Source: Cytophagaceae bacterium
GTDB taxonomy: Bacteria; Bacteroidota; Bacteroidia; Cytophagales; Spirosomataceae
Assembly (NCBI GenBank): GCA_947494535.1
Contig: CANLVU010000003.1
Coordinates: 1-61,564 of the forward strand
Direction: 5' to 3'
Length of the DNA stretch: 61,564 nucleotides
Shown in pieces: positions 45,547 to 53,644 of the stretch. The notes beneath the pieces are model-generated. The model was not told the origin of the DNA. It did not search any database and saw only the letters and a program-made list of their open reading frames with translations. Numbering within the stretch: the stretch's first letter is position 1; the number at the start of each line of letters is the position of its first letter. The translations under genes were made by a program, and so were the position numbers.

Positions 45547-45595
45547 TTAAATGAAAGGTAAAATTCCCCTCGGGAATTTTACCTTTCATTTAAAA
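45545..45595 (-). terminator. Long perfect inverted repeat over the 3' end of the SCO1-like gene
   Basis: 24-bp perfect arms (45545-45568 and 45572-45595) around a 3-base loop CTC. The right arm is made of the last codons and stop of the SCO1-like gene (encoding LLNER and TAA). A strong transcription terminator or mRNA 3' protector. Confidence 0.8.
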
Positions 45596-46193
45596 GTATT
45601 TCCATATCCTCCAACAAATGATTAACCTCCGTTTCCACGGTGCCATCATAGATGCCTCGGACATGCCTGTTTTTATCTACTAAAATGAAGGCTCCGCTGT
45701 GGACAAATCCACCTGCCTCATTCGGATCTTCCTGGGCAGAAACCATATAGCTTTTTTGGCCTAATTTATAAATAGCAGCCTTGTCACCCGTCAATAAATT
45801 CCATTTTGGAGCCTTTACCTGTAAGCGCGTGGCATAATCTTTTAGAACGGAGGTATTATCGAAATCAGGGTCAATGCTGTGTGAAATGATGCGTACTTCA
45901 TCGTGATCTTTGTATCGCTCATAAATGCGCAACATCTGCGTTTTCATTTTAGGACAAATGGTAGGGCAAGTGGTGAAGAAGAAATCGGCCACATACACTT
46001 TGCCTTTCACGTCTTTCTCTGTAACGATAAGGGAATCTTGGTTTAGAAACTGAAATGCTGGAATCTGGTGGTATACCGTGTCGCCTTTCGCATTCACCGA
46101 TTTGGGTCCCAAGAAGGGTAATTTCTTCTCTTGAGAACAGGAGAATAGAATCACAGAAAGCAGTAAACTAAGGACGGTATTTTTGTGCTGCAT
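45579..46193 (-). CDS. SCO1/SenC-family copper chaperone lipoprotein
   Basis: A 204 aa thioredoxin-fold lipoprotein (lipobox ending at Cys19, VILFSCSQE) that delivers copper to the CuA site of cytochrome oxidase or acts in redox sensing. The copper-binding CxxxC motif is visible in FFFTTCPTICPKMKTQM, with the third ligand His in GGFVHSGAFILVDKN. Its start lies 26 bp inside the upstream small lipoprotein gene. Its 3' end forms one arm of a 24-bp inverted repeat. Array 5 lies between it and the cytochrome gene. Confidence 0.93.
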   Translation of the reverse strand: MQHKNTVLSLLLSVILFSCSQEKKLPFLGPKSVNAKGDTVYHQIPAFQFLNQDSLIVTEKDVKGKVYVADFFFTTCPTICPKMKTQMLRIYERYKDHDEVRIISHSIDPDFDNTSVLKDYATRLQVKAPKWNLLTGDKAAIYKLGQKSYMVSAQEDPNEAGGFVHSGAFILVDKNRHVRGIYDGTVETEVNHLLEDMEILLNER

Positions 46194-46548
46194 GGAGGGT
46201 AGAATCTGTCAGTTTTTGAAGATCAGTTAATTGTGTGTATTGGTTCTTGAGGTAAATCACCTTAGTGCTTACGTCCATTTTCCCCAAACTATCGATGGAG
46301 AACTGATGCATCCAATCCATCATTGATTTGTCTGCTTTGTCCAATGAGCTAATCAGTTGGCGAACGTGTGTTGAATCAGCACCAGTCGAAAGACTGTCTA
46401 ATTTCGATTTTAAAGAAACGATTTGTTCTGTTTTAGGCATTAATACATCATGCAACTCGAGTACTTTTGTTTGTAATTCTTCACTGAGTTTTTCTTCTGC
46501 CTGTGCGCATCCGACTAGCAAAAGGCATACAGCCACTAATTTTTTCAT
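46168..46548 (-). CDS. Small helical lipoprotein of unknown function
   Basis: A 126 aa lipoprotein (lipobox ending at Cys14, CLLLVGCAQAEE). The mature part is strongly helical with heptad-like spacing (LQTKVLELHDVLMPKTEQIV, KLDSLSTG ... LISSLDKADKSMMDWMHQF), so a coiled coil or helical bundle is likely. It overlaps recN upstream through ATGA and the SCO1-like gene downstream by 26 bp, implying co-translation with both. I recall similar small lipoproteins beside SCO1 genes in Cytophagales; no function is known to me. Confidence 0.8.
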   Translation of the reverse strand: MKKLVAVCLLLVGCAQAEEKLSEELQTKVLELHDVLMPKTEQIVSLKSKLDSLSTGADSTHVRQLISSLDKADKSMMDWMHQFSIDSLGKMDVSTKVIYLKNQYTQLTDLQKLTDSTLHAAQKYRP

Positions 46549-48206
46549 TCGTGTGATTGGATTAAATTTCGAACATTAACTAATAGATCCTTGTAGCCTT
46601 GCTGGCCCCCGATCATTTTAGCGATTTCTTCTACGCGTTCTTCTTTAATTAACTCCCGAAGGTTCGAAACAGTTTTGGAACCCGCGTGATCTTTGTAAAC
46701 AAACCAATGCTTGGATCCAGCTGCTGCGATTTGAGGGAGGTGCGTGATGGCGATGATTTGGTGCCCTTGCCCCATTTGGCTCAGCATTTGACCCATTTTG
46801 ATGGCGATTTCACCCGAAACACCGGTATCGATTTCATCCAAAATAAGGGATGGTAAAGCTCTTTTCTTCGCTAATAAATGTTTTATCGAAAGCATCAAAC
46901 GGCTCATTTCACCTCCTGAGGCGATTTGCTTGAATGGTTTAGGGGCTAAACCTTTGTTTGCAGAAAAAAGTAGTAGGATTTTATCCGAGCCGTTCGCCGC
47001 TAATTCTTTGGCCGTCATCTCCCAAGCCAAATTCGCATTCGGAATACCTAAGGATTGTAAGGATAAGACGAGTGCATGGGATATCGCATCTAAAACCGCA
47101 GATCGAGAGGATGACAAAGCTGAAGCCGCTGAAGAAGCGAGCTTGAAATCGGTTTCTACCCGATTACGCGAATCTGCTAACAGCGTATCCATCGATGAAA
47201 ATTGAGATAGTCGCAAATCAAGGGAATCGACTAATTCGATTAATTCTGAAACTGTAGACGTTTGGTATTTTTGCAATAAACGATTGAGCAGGTCTAATCG
47301 CTTTTGTTTTTGTTCTAATTCTAAAGGATCGTAAATGAAATCCTCCGCTTCGCCTTCGACTTCGGCACCTAAATCTTTCAATTCAATCCAGATGGATTCA
47401 ATGCGTGTTTTCCAGTCTGCAAAATTCTCGCCCCACTTACTAAGTGAAGTGGCTTGTTGTAAAGCGATGCGACTTTGCTGCAATGCAGAAACCTCTGATA
47501 TACTTAGGGCTTGTGCTAAAACAGCTAGTTTTTCCTTGATTTGTTCGGCATTTTGCAATTTTTGGACTGCTGTATCTAAGGCTTCGTATTCACCCTCTCT
47601 TAACTGAGCCTTGCTTAATTCGTCGAATTGAAATTGGATGAAATCTAATTCTTGTGTCCCTTTAGTGGATTCTTGTTCTAAGGAGCGCAAAGCGGAAACA
47701 CTGGACGACCAGGCTGCAAATGCCGAAATATAGGCCCTTTTCAATGATTCATTCTGCGCGTAGGCGTCCACCATATCCAGCGTAAAATCTGGATGGGACA
47801 TCCACCAAGTATCTTGCTGGGAGTGAATATCGACTAATTCGTTTCCGATTCGCTTTAAGGTTTCGAGCGTGACGGGTGTGTCATTTACGAAACTGCGTGA
47901 CTTCCCTTGCGGATTGATTTCTCTTCGAATGAGGCAGGGCTCTTCAAAGTCGATTTCTTCTTCCTCAAATACGGTTTGTAAGTGAGGGAAAGAGCTGAGT
48001 GAGAATTGACCTTCGATGATGCATTTTTTGGTAGCATCGAAGAGGCTTTTGCTGTCTGCTCTTTGGCCTAATAATAAGGAGATAGCCCCTAATAAGATGG
48101 ATTTTCCGGCACCTGTTTCCCCTGTAATTACGGTCAATCCACCTGTCAAATGCAGGTCGAGCTGTTCGATCAACGAGTAGTTTTGGATGTGAAGGTGCTT
48201 CAACAT
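46545..48206 (-). CDS. recN: DNA repair protein RecN
   Basis: SMC-like ATPase that acts early in double-strand break repair. The start at 48206 (MLKHLHIQNYSLIEQLDLHL, 553 aa) matches family length; the ORF-track start adds 57 residues. Walker A is VITGETGAGKSILLGAISLLLG at residue 30, followed by RRE-x-x-x-x-G-K-S-R-S-F (REINPQGKSRSFVNDTPV). A long coiled-coil middle precedes the C-terminal signature IASGGEMSRLMLSIKHLL and Walker B SLILDEIDTGVSG, plus ITHLPQIAA. Its stop overlaps the start of the next gene (ATGA). Diverges from sucD. Confidence 0.95.
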   Translation of the reverse strand: MLKHLHIQNYSLIEQLDLHLTGGLTVITGETGAGKSILLGAISLLLGQRADSKSLFDATKKCIIEGQFSLSSFPHLQTVFEEEEIDFEEPCLIRREINPQGKSRSFVNDTPVTLETLKRIGNELVDIHSQQDTWWMSHPDFTLDMVDAYAQNESLKRAYISAFAAWSSSVSALRSLEQESTKGTQELDFIQFQFDELSKAQLREGEYEALDTAVQKLQNAEQIKEKLAVLAQALSISEVSALQQSRIALQQATSLSKWGENFADWKTRIESIWIELKDLGAEVEGEAEDFIYDPLELEQKQKRLDLLNRLLQKYQTSTVSELIELVDSLDLRLSQFSSMDTLLADSRNRVETDFKLASSAASALSSSRSAVLDAISHALVLSLQSLGIPNANLAWEMTAKELAANGSDKILLLFSANKGLAPKPFKQIASGGEMSRLMLSIKHLLAKKRALPSLILDEIDTGVSGEIAIKMGQMLSQMGQGHQIIAITHLPQIAAAGSKHWFVYKDHAGSKTVSNLRELIKEERVEEIAKMIGGQQGYKDLLVNVRNLIQSHE

Positions 48207-48278
48207 AGGAAAGGCATCAAAGTTCGAATTTACGCAAAAAAAATTGTTCCCATTTTTATTTCGTTCATCAATCAGCTT

Positions 48279-48311
48279 TTTGATAATTTTTATCAATATT
48301 TTGTACCTTTG
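48279..48311 (+). promoter_or_regulatory. Promoter of sucD (-33 TTTG, -7 TACCTTTG)
   Basis: TTTG at 48279-48282 and TACCTTTG at 48304-48311 with a 21-bp spacer fit the Bacteroidota consensus (TTTG-N19..21-TAnnTTTG). The sucD start lies 38 bp further on. Confidence 0.6.
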
Positions 48312-48349
48312 GAAAAATTTTTCGCCTACGTTTTTATAACCCCTAGCAA

Positions 48350-49237
48350 ATGAGTGTTTTAGTAAATAAGAATTCAAAAATTATTGTTCAAGGTTTCACA
48401 GGTACAGAGGGAACTTTTCACGCGGAGCAAATGATCGCGTATGGAACCCAAGTGGTAGGGGGAGTTACCCCAGGTAAAGGTGGCGCTAAGCACTTAGATC
48501 GCCCTATTTTTAATACAGTAGCGGATGCAGTTGCTTCTACAGGAGCGGACACATCGATCATTTTCGTTCCACCCGCATTTGCGGCGGATGCGATTATGGA
48601 AGCTGCACATGCAGGAATTAAAGTCATTATTTGTATCACGGAGGGCATTCCTACGAAAGATATGATCGTGGCGAAAGAATATATCTCTAACTACGATACC
48701 CGTTTAATCGGTCCAAACTGCCCAGGCGTTATGACCGCTGACGAATGTAAAGTAGGTATCATGCCAGGCTTTATCTTCCAAAAAGGTCGCGTAGGTATCG
48801 TTTCTAAATCAGGAACGTTAACATACGAAGCGGTAGATCAATTAACAAAAGCAGGTTTAGGCCAAACAACAGCCATCGGTATCGGTGGTGACCCGATCAT
48901 CGGAACAACTACGAAAGAAGCGGTTGAATTATTAATGAACGACCCAGAAACAGAAGGTATCGTGATGATCGGTGAGATCGGTGGAGGTATGGAAGCGGAA
49001 GCGGCTCGTTGGATTAAAGCAGATGGTAATCGCAAGCCAGTCGTAGGATTTATCGCTGGCCAAACAGCTCCGAAAGGACGTCGTATGGGTCACGCAGGTG
49101 CCATCATCGGTGGTGCTGACGACACAGCAGAAGCGAAGATGAAAATTATGCAAGAGTGTGGAATCCACGTGGTTTACTCTCCAGCTGATATTGGTGATAC
49201 GATGGTTAAAGCCTTATCAGCTAAAAATTTGAATTAA
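48350..49237 (+). CDS. sucD: Succinate--CoA ligase, alpha subunit
   Basis: TCA-cycle enzyme subunit that carries the phosphohistidine and binds CoA; makes ATP or GTP from succinyl-CoA. The 295 aa protein starts [33 protein letters not shown] (CoA-binding Rossmann domain). Family motifs [12 protein letters not shown] and [10 protein letters not shown] are present, and the active His is in [12 protein letters not shown] near residue 247. The beta subunit gene sucC is not next to it, which is common in Bacteroidota. A terminator-like hairpin follows. Confidence 0.97.
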   Translation: MSVLVNKNSKIIVQGFTGTEGTFHAEQMIAYGTQVVGGVTPGKGGAKHLDRPIFNTVADAVASTGADTSIIFVPPAFAADAIMEAAHAGIKVIICITEGIPTKDMIVAKEYISNYDTRLIGPNCPGVMTADECKVGIMPGFIFQKGRVGIVSKSGTLTYEAVDQLTKAGLGQTTAIGIGGDPIIGTTTKEAVELLMNDPETEGIVMIGEIGGGMEAEAARWIKADGNRKPVVGFIAGQTAPKGRRMGHAGAIIGGADDTAEAKMKIMQECGIHVVYSPADIGDTMVKALSAKNLN

Positions 49238-49264
49238 TTTCAAGGAATGATTCCTTTCCTATTT

Positions 49265-49315
49265 AAATCTGCTCATTTAATTCCCTGGAGGAAAACGATG
49301 AGCAGATTTTTTTTA
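49265..49315 (+). terminator. Terminator-like hairpin that contains the next gene's start codon
   Basis: 12-bp perfect arms AAATCTGCTCAT (49265-49276) and ATGAGCAGATTT (49298-49309) followed by a T run. The right arm starts with the ATG of the DUF4271 gene, and the 21-base loop holds the ribosome binding site TGGAGGAAAA. May end sucD transcripts and also gate translation of the next gene. Confidence 0.65.
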
Positions 49316-50419
49316 TGGGCTTTACTATTGCTATCGGGTACCAGCCAGGCTGCTTGGAAAAAGGTTTATTCCTTTGAACGCGATTGGTTAGTATACCAGG
49401 AGGCTTGGAAAAGTTTCTTGCCTTACGTCTCTTCGAAGCATTATAATTACCATTCGAAGTCCTTGGAATTGCATCCAGAGGATTTCCCCAAAGCTTATTT
49501 GGCCATTACCCCTAAAGAAAATTACCATCTCTTTTTACAAGGAGCCTTGTTTAAGGACTTGAAGAAAGGGGAGACCTTTCGGATACCACTGGATAGTTTA
49601 AAGCATAAGGTTATTTTAACCGTTTATTCTGAAGATCTGGAAGGCTTACCCGGGGAATTCTCTTTAGAACGTAACGAAAAGGTAGTTGCGGCAGAAAAAG
49701 CTGATTTCTTTTCGCTTCAAACACGGTCGGGAGCTCCCTTCTCAAATTTCTTTTTATTAAGCATACTCTCAGTAATGGCCTGTTTGGGTTTATTATTCTC
49801 TGCCTACCCGCGTGTATTTACCTCCTTCTATCGCTATGCAGATTGGATCAGGTGGGAGGTAAAGGATGAGGTGTGGATGAGACGCCCATTTGCCTTACCT
49901 AATCTGTTGGTATTATTCACTTTGAGTTTAATCACCGCTTGTTTAGCCTATTTAACGGGTTTTAAAACTGCACTAAAAGATGAGTTTTTCAGCAATGCAG
50001 ATAATTTTGTAACTATCTGGCCGAGTGTATTCTTTATTTTCTCTAAACTGGGCCTCTCTTTTTTACTGTTCATTTCTCGTTACTTCGTTTATTATTTATT
50101 TACAGATCTATTTAAATTGAAGGGCTTAGCCAATGTTCATTATTTTAAATCTCTTCAAACAAATTTGCAATTTTTCACAGTTCTGTTTGCGATTCTTTGC
50201 TTTTATGCGGTTTACGTGGGCCCTGCCACATCGATTGATTTTAATCCCTTTTTATACATCGTGGATTTCTATTTTCTTTTTCGATTTATTTATTTTTTCC
50301 AAAGTTTTCAGCGAAGTTTCTCCTTCCCGCGGTTTTTTCTCTTTATCTATCTTTTAATCATCGAAGGTCAGATTATCTTGTTTGGTATCAGGGAATTAAT
50401 TTTTCCTTCTTACATCTAA
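49298..50419 (+). CDS. DUF4271 integral membrane protein
   Basis: A 373 aa protein. The start at 49298 (MSRFFLWALLLLSGTSQAAW, a signal peptide) is preferred over 49247 because a GGAGG sequence lies 9 bp before it. Residues about 20-155 are a soluble periplasmic part; after that come several hydrophobic spans (FFLLSILSVMACLGLLFS, LLVLFTLSLITACLAYL, LSFLLFISRYFVYYLFTDLF, FLLFIYLLIIEGQIILFG) typical of DUF4271. The family is confined to Bacteroidota and often sits beside the hemD-like gene, as here. Function unknown. Confidence 0.8.
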   Translation: MSRFFLWALLLLSGTSQAAWKKVYSFERDWLVYQEAWKSFLPYVSSKHYNYHSKSLELHPEDFPKAYLAITPKENYHLFLQGALFKDLKKGETFRIPLDSLKHKVILTVYSEDLEGLPGEFSLERNEKVVAAEKADFFSLQTRSGAPFSNFFLLSILSVMACLGLLFSAYPRVFTSFYRYADWIRWEVKDEVWMRRPFALPNLLVLFTLSLITACLAYLTGFKTALKDEFFSNADNFVTIWPSVFFIFSKLGLSFLLFISRYFVYYLFTDLFKLKGLANVHYFKSLQTNLQFFTVLFAILCFYAVYVGPATSIDFNPFLYIVDFYFLFRFIYFFQSFQRSFSFPRFFLFIYLLIIEGQIILFGIRELIFPSYI

Positions 50420-50449
50420 ACCAAGATAAAATTCTGTAAAAAATTGTCG

Positions 50450-50457
50450 TATATTTG
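50450..50457 (+). promoter_or_regulatory. Probable -7 box for the hemD-like gene
   Basis: TATATTTG fits TAnnTTTG, about 50 bp before the start. Downstream the leader folds as AATTTT-AAA-GCGGGT / ACCTGC-C-AAAATT (50465-50497). Confidence 0.5.
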
Positions 50458-50505
50458 CACTCTGAATTTTAAAGCGGGTACTTAACCTGCCAAAATTGAC
50501 CGATT

Positions 50506-51285
50506 ATGAGTAAAACTGCAACAGAAGAAACGAGTCGTTTAAAGAAAGTAAAGAGTATTCTTGTTACTCAATCTGCACCTGCAGATGCGAAATCTCCTTA
50601 CTTTGAAATAGAAAAAAAGTACAATATAAAGGTGGATTTTAGACCTTTCATCGAAGTGCAAGGGATTGCTTATAAAGATTTCAGAAAGCAAAAAATTGAA
50701 ATACTTCAGCATACAGCCATCATATTTACGAGCCGTCATGCGATCGATCATTTCTTCCGTATGTGTAAAGAAGCAAAGCAGGAAGTTCCTACAGATATGA
50801 AGTATTTCTGCATTACGGAACAGACAGCGAATTATTTGCAAAAATATATTGTGATTCGTAAGCGTAAGGTATTTACAGGTACGAAGACAGCCTTAGATTT
50901 ATTGGAAATTATTAAGAAGCATAAGGGAGAGAAATTTTTGTTCCCTTGCTCTAATAAGCGCCAAAAAGATCTTCCAGATTATATGGGCACAAACGACTTC
51001 CAAATTACGGAAGCTGTTATGTATGAAACCGTTTCGGCAGATCTATCCGATTTAGAGAATGTATTTTATGATGTAATTGCTTTCTTTAGCCCTTCAGGAA
51101 TTACTTCTTTATTTCAAAATTTTCCGGATTTCAAGCAAAATAATACCCGTTTGGCTGCTTTTGGCCCCACAACAGCCCAAGCTGTCGTAGATGCAGGATT
51201 AATGGTAGATATTCAAGCACCTATGCCGAATGCTCCTTCTATGACAGGAGCTCTAGAACATTACATTAAGCAAGTAAATAAATAA
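50506..51285 (+). CDS. hemD: Uroporphyrinogen-III synthase family protein
   Basis: A 259 aa protein of the HemD fold, which closes hydroxymethylbilane to uroporphyrinogen III in haem synthesis. Two alternating Rossmann-like lobes are visible: first lobe start VKSILVTQSAP, linker back via GTKTALDLLEIIKKHKGEKFLFPCS, and the conserved C-terminal patches DVIAFFSPSGITSLF and TRLAAFGPTTAQAVVDAGL. The family is poorly conserved, so activity cannot be confirmed by residues. An N-terminal Lys/Arg-rich extension of ~15 residues is present. Located between the DUF4271 gene and the T9SS block; a role outside haem synthesis is possible. Confidence 0.8.
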   Translation: MSKTATEETSRLKKVKSILVTQSAPADAKSPYFEIEKKYNIKVDFRPFIEVQGIAYKDFRKQKIEILQHTAIIFTSRHAIDHFFRMCKEAKQEVPTDMKYFCITEQTANYLQKYIVIRKRKVFTGTKTALDLLEIIKKHKGEKFLFPCSNKRQKDLPDYMGTNDFQITEAVMYETVSADLSDLENVFYDVIAFFSPSGITSLFQNFPDFKQNNTRLAAFGPTTAQAVVDAGLMVDIQAPMPNAPSMTGALEHYIKQVNK

Positions 51286-51286
51286 T

Positions 51287-51314
51287 AAAAAAGCCTCTTC
51301 AATGAGGCTTTTTT
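51287..51314 (+). terminator. Intrinsic terminator after hemD-like gene
   Basis: AAAAAAGCCTC-TTCAAT-GAGGCTTTTTT, 11-bp stem with T run. It includes the ATG of the ORF-track start of the next gene, which is therefore rejected. Confidence 0.9.
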
Positions 51315-51346
51315 ATTATTTTAGCCTACCTATTTTCATCCAACGA

Positions 51347-52339
51347 ATGAAGCGCAGCTTGAGTATCTTAATAAAGTCATGCCGTTCCCTCTTATTTGTG
51401 GGCACTTTATTTGTTTGTTTTTCTCCCCTATTTGCACAGCAAAGTCCACAATTCAGTATTTTCTCTGCTAATTCTACGTTGATAAATCCGGCGTTTTCAG
51501 GATGGAAATCGGCTAATTACGTAGCAGTGCAATTCCGAGATCAATGGTCTGGTTATTCGACTACAAATGATGGTGCAGGGAATTTAGGAACTACTTGGGT
51601 ATCTAGTTCTTTTGGAGTGACACCCAAGCTAGGAGTAGGGATTCTATTTTATTCTGACAAGACGCCATCTGGAGTATCTCAGCAGTCCTTTAAAGCATTA
51701 GGGGCCTATCATTTATCGAAAGATGAAGGCACGTGGTCCTTTGGATTTTCTGCTGGAACTCAAATTAAAACATTCGATGGGCGCTCATTTCGCGTTAGAG
51801 ATCCCAATGATCCCGTCACCTCTTTATTTTCAGGTTCTACCGCAAGTCAAGCAATTCTTGATTTTGGTGTAGGGATTCTCTATTCAAAATCGAATTGGCA
51901 AGTAGGTATTTCGGTTGATCATATAAATTCACCCAATTTCTCCTTTAAAGGGTATTCTGTTTTAATGCCTCTAGAACAAGTCTATTCCTTAAATGGTAGC
52001 GCCGAGATTCCATTGAATGATTACTTTGATGTGTCTCCATATGCCTTATTGAGAGCTTATTCTGGAAATTTAGTTCCAGAAGCGGGTGCTAGAATTTATT
52101 ATAATAAACTTTTTTATGTTGGAACTGGTTATAGGCATGGAGATGCTGCCATGGGATTATTGGGAGTTTCTATTTTAGAAAACAAATTAGATATTGGTTA
52201 TTCTTTGGATTTAGCAGTATCTAATTCGTTGGCTAAGAGGCCATTATCTCATGAGATTGCCATTAGGTATCAAATACCCGAACGAATTAAGAAGGGTAAA
52301 GTGGCTCCTATTCGCACTCCACGGTTTAGGATTTTATAG
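51347..52339 (+). CDS. PorP/SprF-family type IX secretion outer-membrane protein
   Basis: A 330 aa outer-membrane protein. Start at 51347 (MKRSLSILIKSCRSLLFVGT, signal peptide ending SPLFAQ) is chosen because the longer ORF begins inside the terminator. The mature N-terminus QQSPQFSIFSANSTLINPAFSGW and then VAVQFRDQWSGY are hallmark PorP/SprF motifs. These 14-strand-type barrels help attach or export T9SS cargo and gliding adhesins. It precedes gldKLMN as porP precedes porKLMN in Porphyromonas gingivalis, so it is probably the PorP orthologue of the core system. Confidence 0.9.
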   Translation: MKRSLSILIKSCRSLLFVGTLFVCFSPLFAQQSPQFSIFSANSTLINPAFSGWKSANYVAVQFRDQWSGYSTTNDGAGNLGTTWVSSSFGVTPKLGVGILFYSDKTPSGVSQQSFKALGAYHLSKDEGTWSFGFSAGTQIKTFDGRSFRVRDPNDPVTSLFSGSTASQAILDFGVGILYSKSNWQVGISVDHINSPNFSFKGYSVLMPLEQVYSLNGSAEIPLNDYFDVSPYALLRAYSGNLVPEAGARIYYNKLFYVGTGYRHGDAAMGLLGVSILENKLDIGYSLDLAVSNSLAKRPLSHEIAIRYQIPERIKKGKVAPIRTPRFRIL

Positions 52340-52488
52340 TTTACGGAAAATTCTATGGGCTAAGTTTTTTGATTAATACTTATAAATTCATTAAAAACTT
52401 TTAAATTTGGAGGATTGTGTGAGTTGAGAATGATGAAGACAATTTTTTTACATTATTTTCGTTCACCTAATTACTATAATAATCGAAT

Positions 52489-53619
52489 ATGAATTTTCGA
52501 ATTTTTGAGATTAAGTTTTTATCGGTAATTCTTTTGTTAGCTGTTCTTTTTACAATACCTAGTTGTTCTAAGAAAGCACCTAGCAATGGTAAATCACTTT
52601 CAAGTGAGAAAGGGAAAGAGAAAAAAGGCCCTTTAGGCGGTTTCTTCAGCTTTCTATCTAAAAAAGGCCCTAAAGACGATCCTGGTTTAATGTCTGGTGA
52701 GATCATCGCCACGACAAGAAAGGGTTGGAGTCAGCCTACTCCATTTGGTATGGTTTTGGTGCCTGGAGGTAGTTTTATCATGGGTCAAGCAGATGAAGAT
52801 ATCACGTCATCTGTCGCTAATTTCAACCGCAGGGTTACAGTAGTGCCCTTTTTTATGGATGATACTGAAATTACAAATAACGAGTACCGTCAATTTACTA
52901 ATTCACTATTAAGAGATTCTGTTTCTGTCTTAGGAGAGGAGCGTATCATGTCAGATTACTATCCAGATACGACGGTTTGGAAAAAAGATTTCTCCTATCA
53001 CAACGGAGACCCTTTAACAGAGAATTATTTCGCTAGTCCGGCATTTGATATGTATCCTGTGGTGGGTGTAAGCTGGAAAGCTGCTAAGTATTTTGCGCTT
53101 TGGCGTACAAAAATCTTAAATGATTATCGTTCAAAAGAAGGTAAATACGCGATGCCTTCTATTCAATTACCTACAGAATCGGAATGGGAGTGGGCTGCTA
53201 AAGGAGGAAAGGCTGCGGCTAAATACCCTTGGGGTAATCCCTATTTAACGAACTCTAAAGGCTGTTTATTAGCTAATTTTAAGCCAAGACGTGGTAATTT
53301 TGATGCAGACGGCTATGCCTATACTGCACCGGCTAATGCGTATACACCTAATGACTACGGCTTGTATAATATGGCGGGGAATGTCGCTGAGTGGGTGCAA
53401 GATTCGTATGCTGAAAATTCAACGGTACTAAACTGGGATTCTAACCCCGTTAATTTAGACGCTAAAGAACCGCGAAAAGTTGTTAAAGGTGGATCCTGGA
53501 AGGATATTGCTTATTATTTAGAGACAGGTTCTCGCGTTCATGAAATTGAAAGTCAAAAAAGATCATATATAGGTTTCCGTTGCTCTATGAGATATTTAGG
53601 GAAGGCGCCTACTAAATAA
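52489..53619 (+). CDS. gldK: Gliding motility / T9SS lipoprotein GldK (PorK)
   Basis: A 376 aa lipoprotein (lipobox ending at Cys26, LFTIPSCSKKAP) with a formylglycine-generating-enzyme (sulfatase-modifying) type domain: FGMVLVPGGSFIMGQADED, FFMDDTEITNNEYRQF, LPTESEWEWAAKGGKAAAKYPWGNP and GNVAEWVQDSY, KVVKGGSWKD, IGFRCSMR. With GldN it builds the periplasmic ring of the type IX secretion system under the outer membrane. First gene of gldKLMN, with about 150 bp of leader free of other genes. Confidence 0.95.
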   Translation: MNFRIFEIKFLSVILLLAVLFTIPSCSKKAPSNGKSLSSEKGKEKKGPLGGFFSFLSKKGPKDDPGLMSGEIIATTRKGWSQPTPFGMVLVPGGSFIMGQADEDITSSVANFNRRVTVVPFFMDDTEITNNEYRQFTNSLLRDSVSVLGEERIMSDYYPDTTVWKKDFSYHNGDPLTENYFASPAFDMYPVVGVSWKAAKYFALWRTKILNDYRSKEGKYAMPSIQLPTESEWEWAAKGGKAAAKYPWGNPYLTNSKGCLLANFKPRRGNFDADGYAYTAPANAYTPNDYGLYNMAGNVAEWVQDSYAENSTVLNWDSNPVNLDAKEPRKVVKGGSWKDIAYYLETGSRVHEIESQKRSYIGFRCSMRYLGKAPTK

Positions 53620-53644
53620 TTTAAAAGAAAAACAATTTACTAAC

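Noticed and set aside
46798-47607. Plus-strand ORFs of 135, 62 and 90 aa opposite recN
   Set aside because: Antisense of recN with no signal peptide, family motif or promoter.
48207-48377. Extended N-terminus of RecN
   Set aside because: It overlaps the sucD promoter and start, and RecN proteins begin at MLxxLxIxNxxLI.
51302-51346. Longer start of the PorP/SprF-like gene
   Set aside because: This ATG is in the terminator of the upstream gene; the signal peptide begins at 51347.
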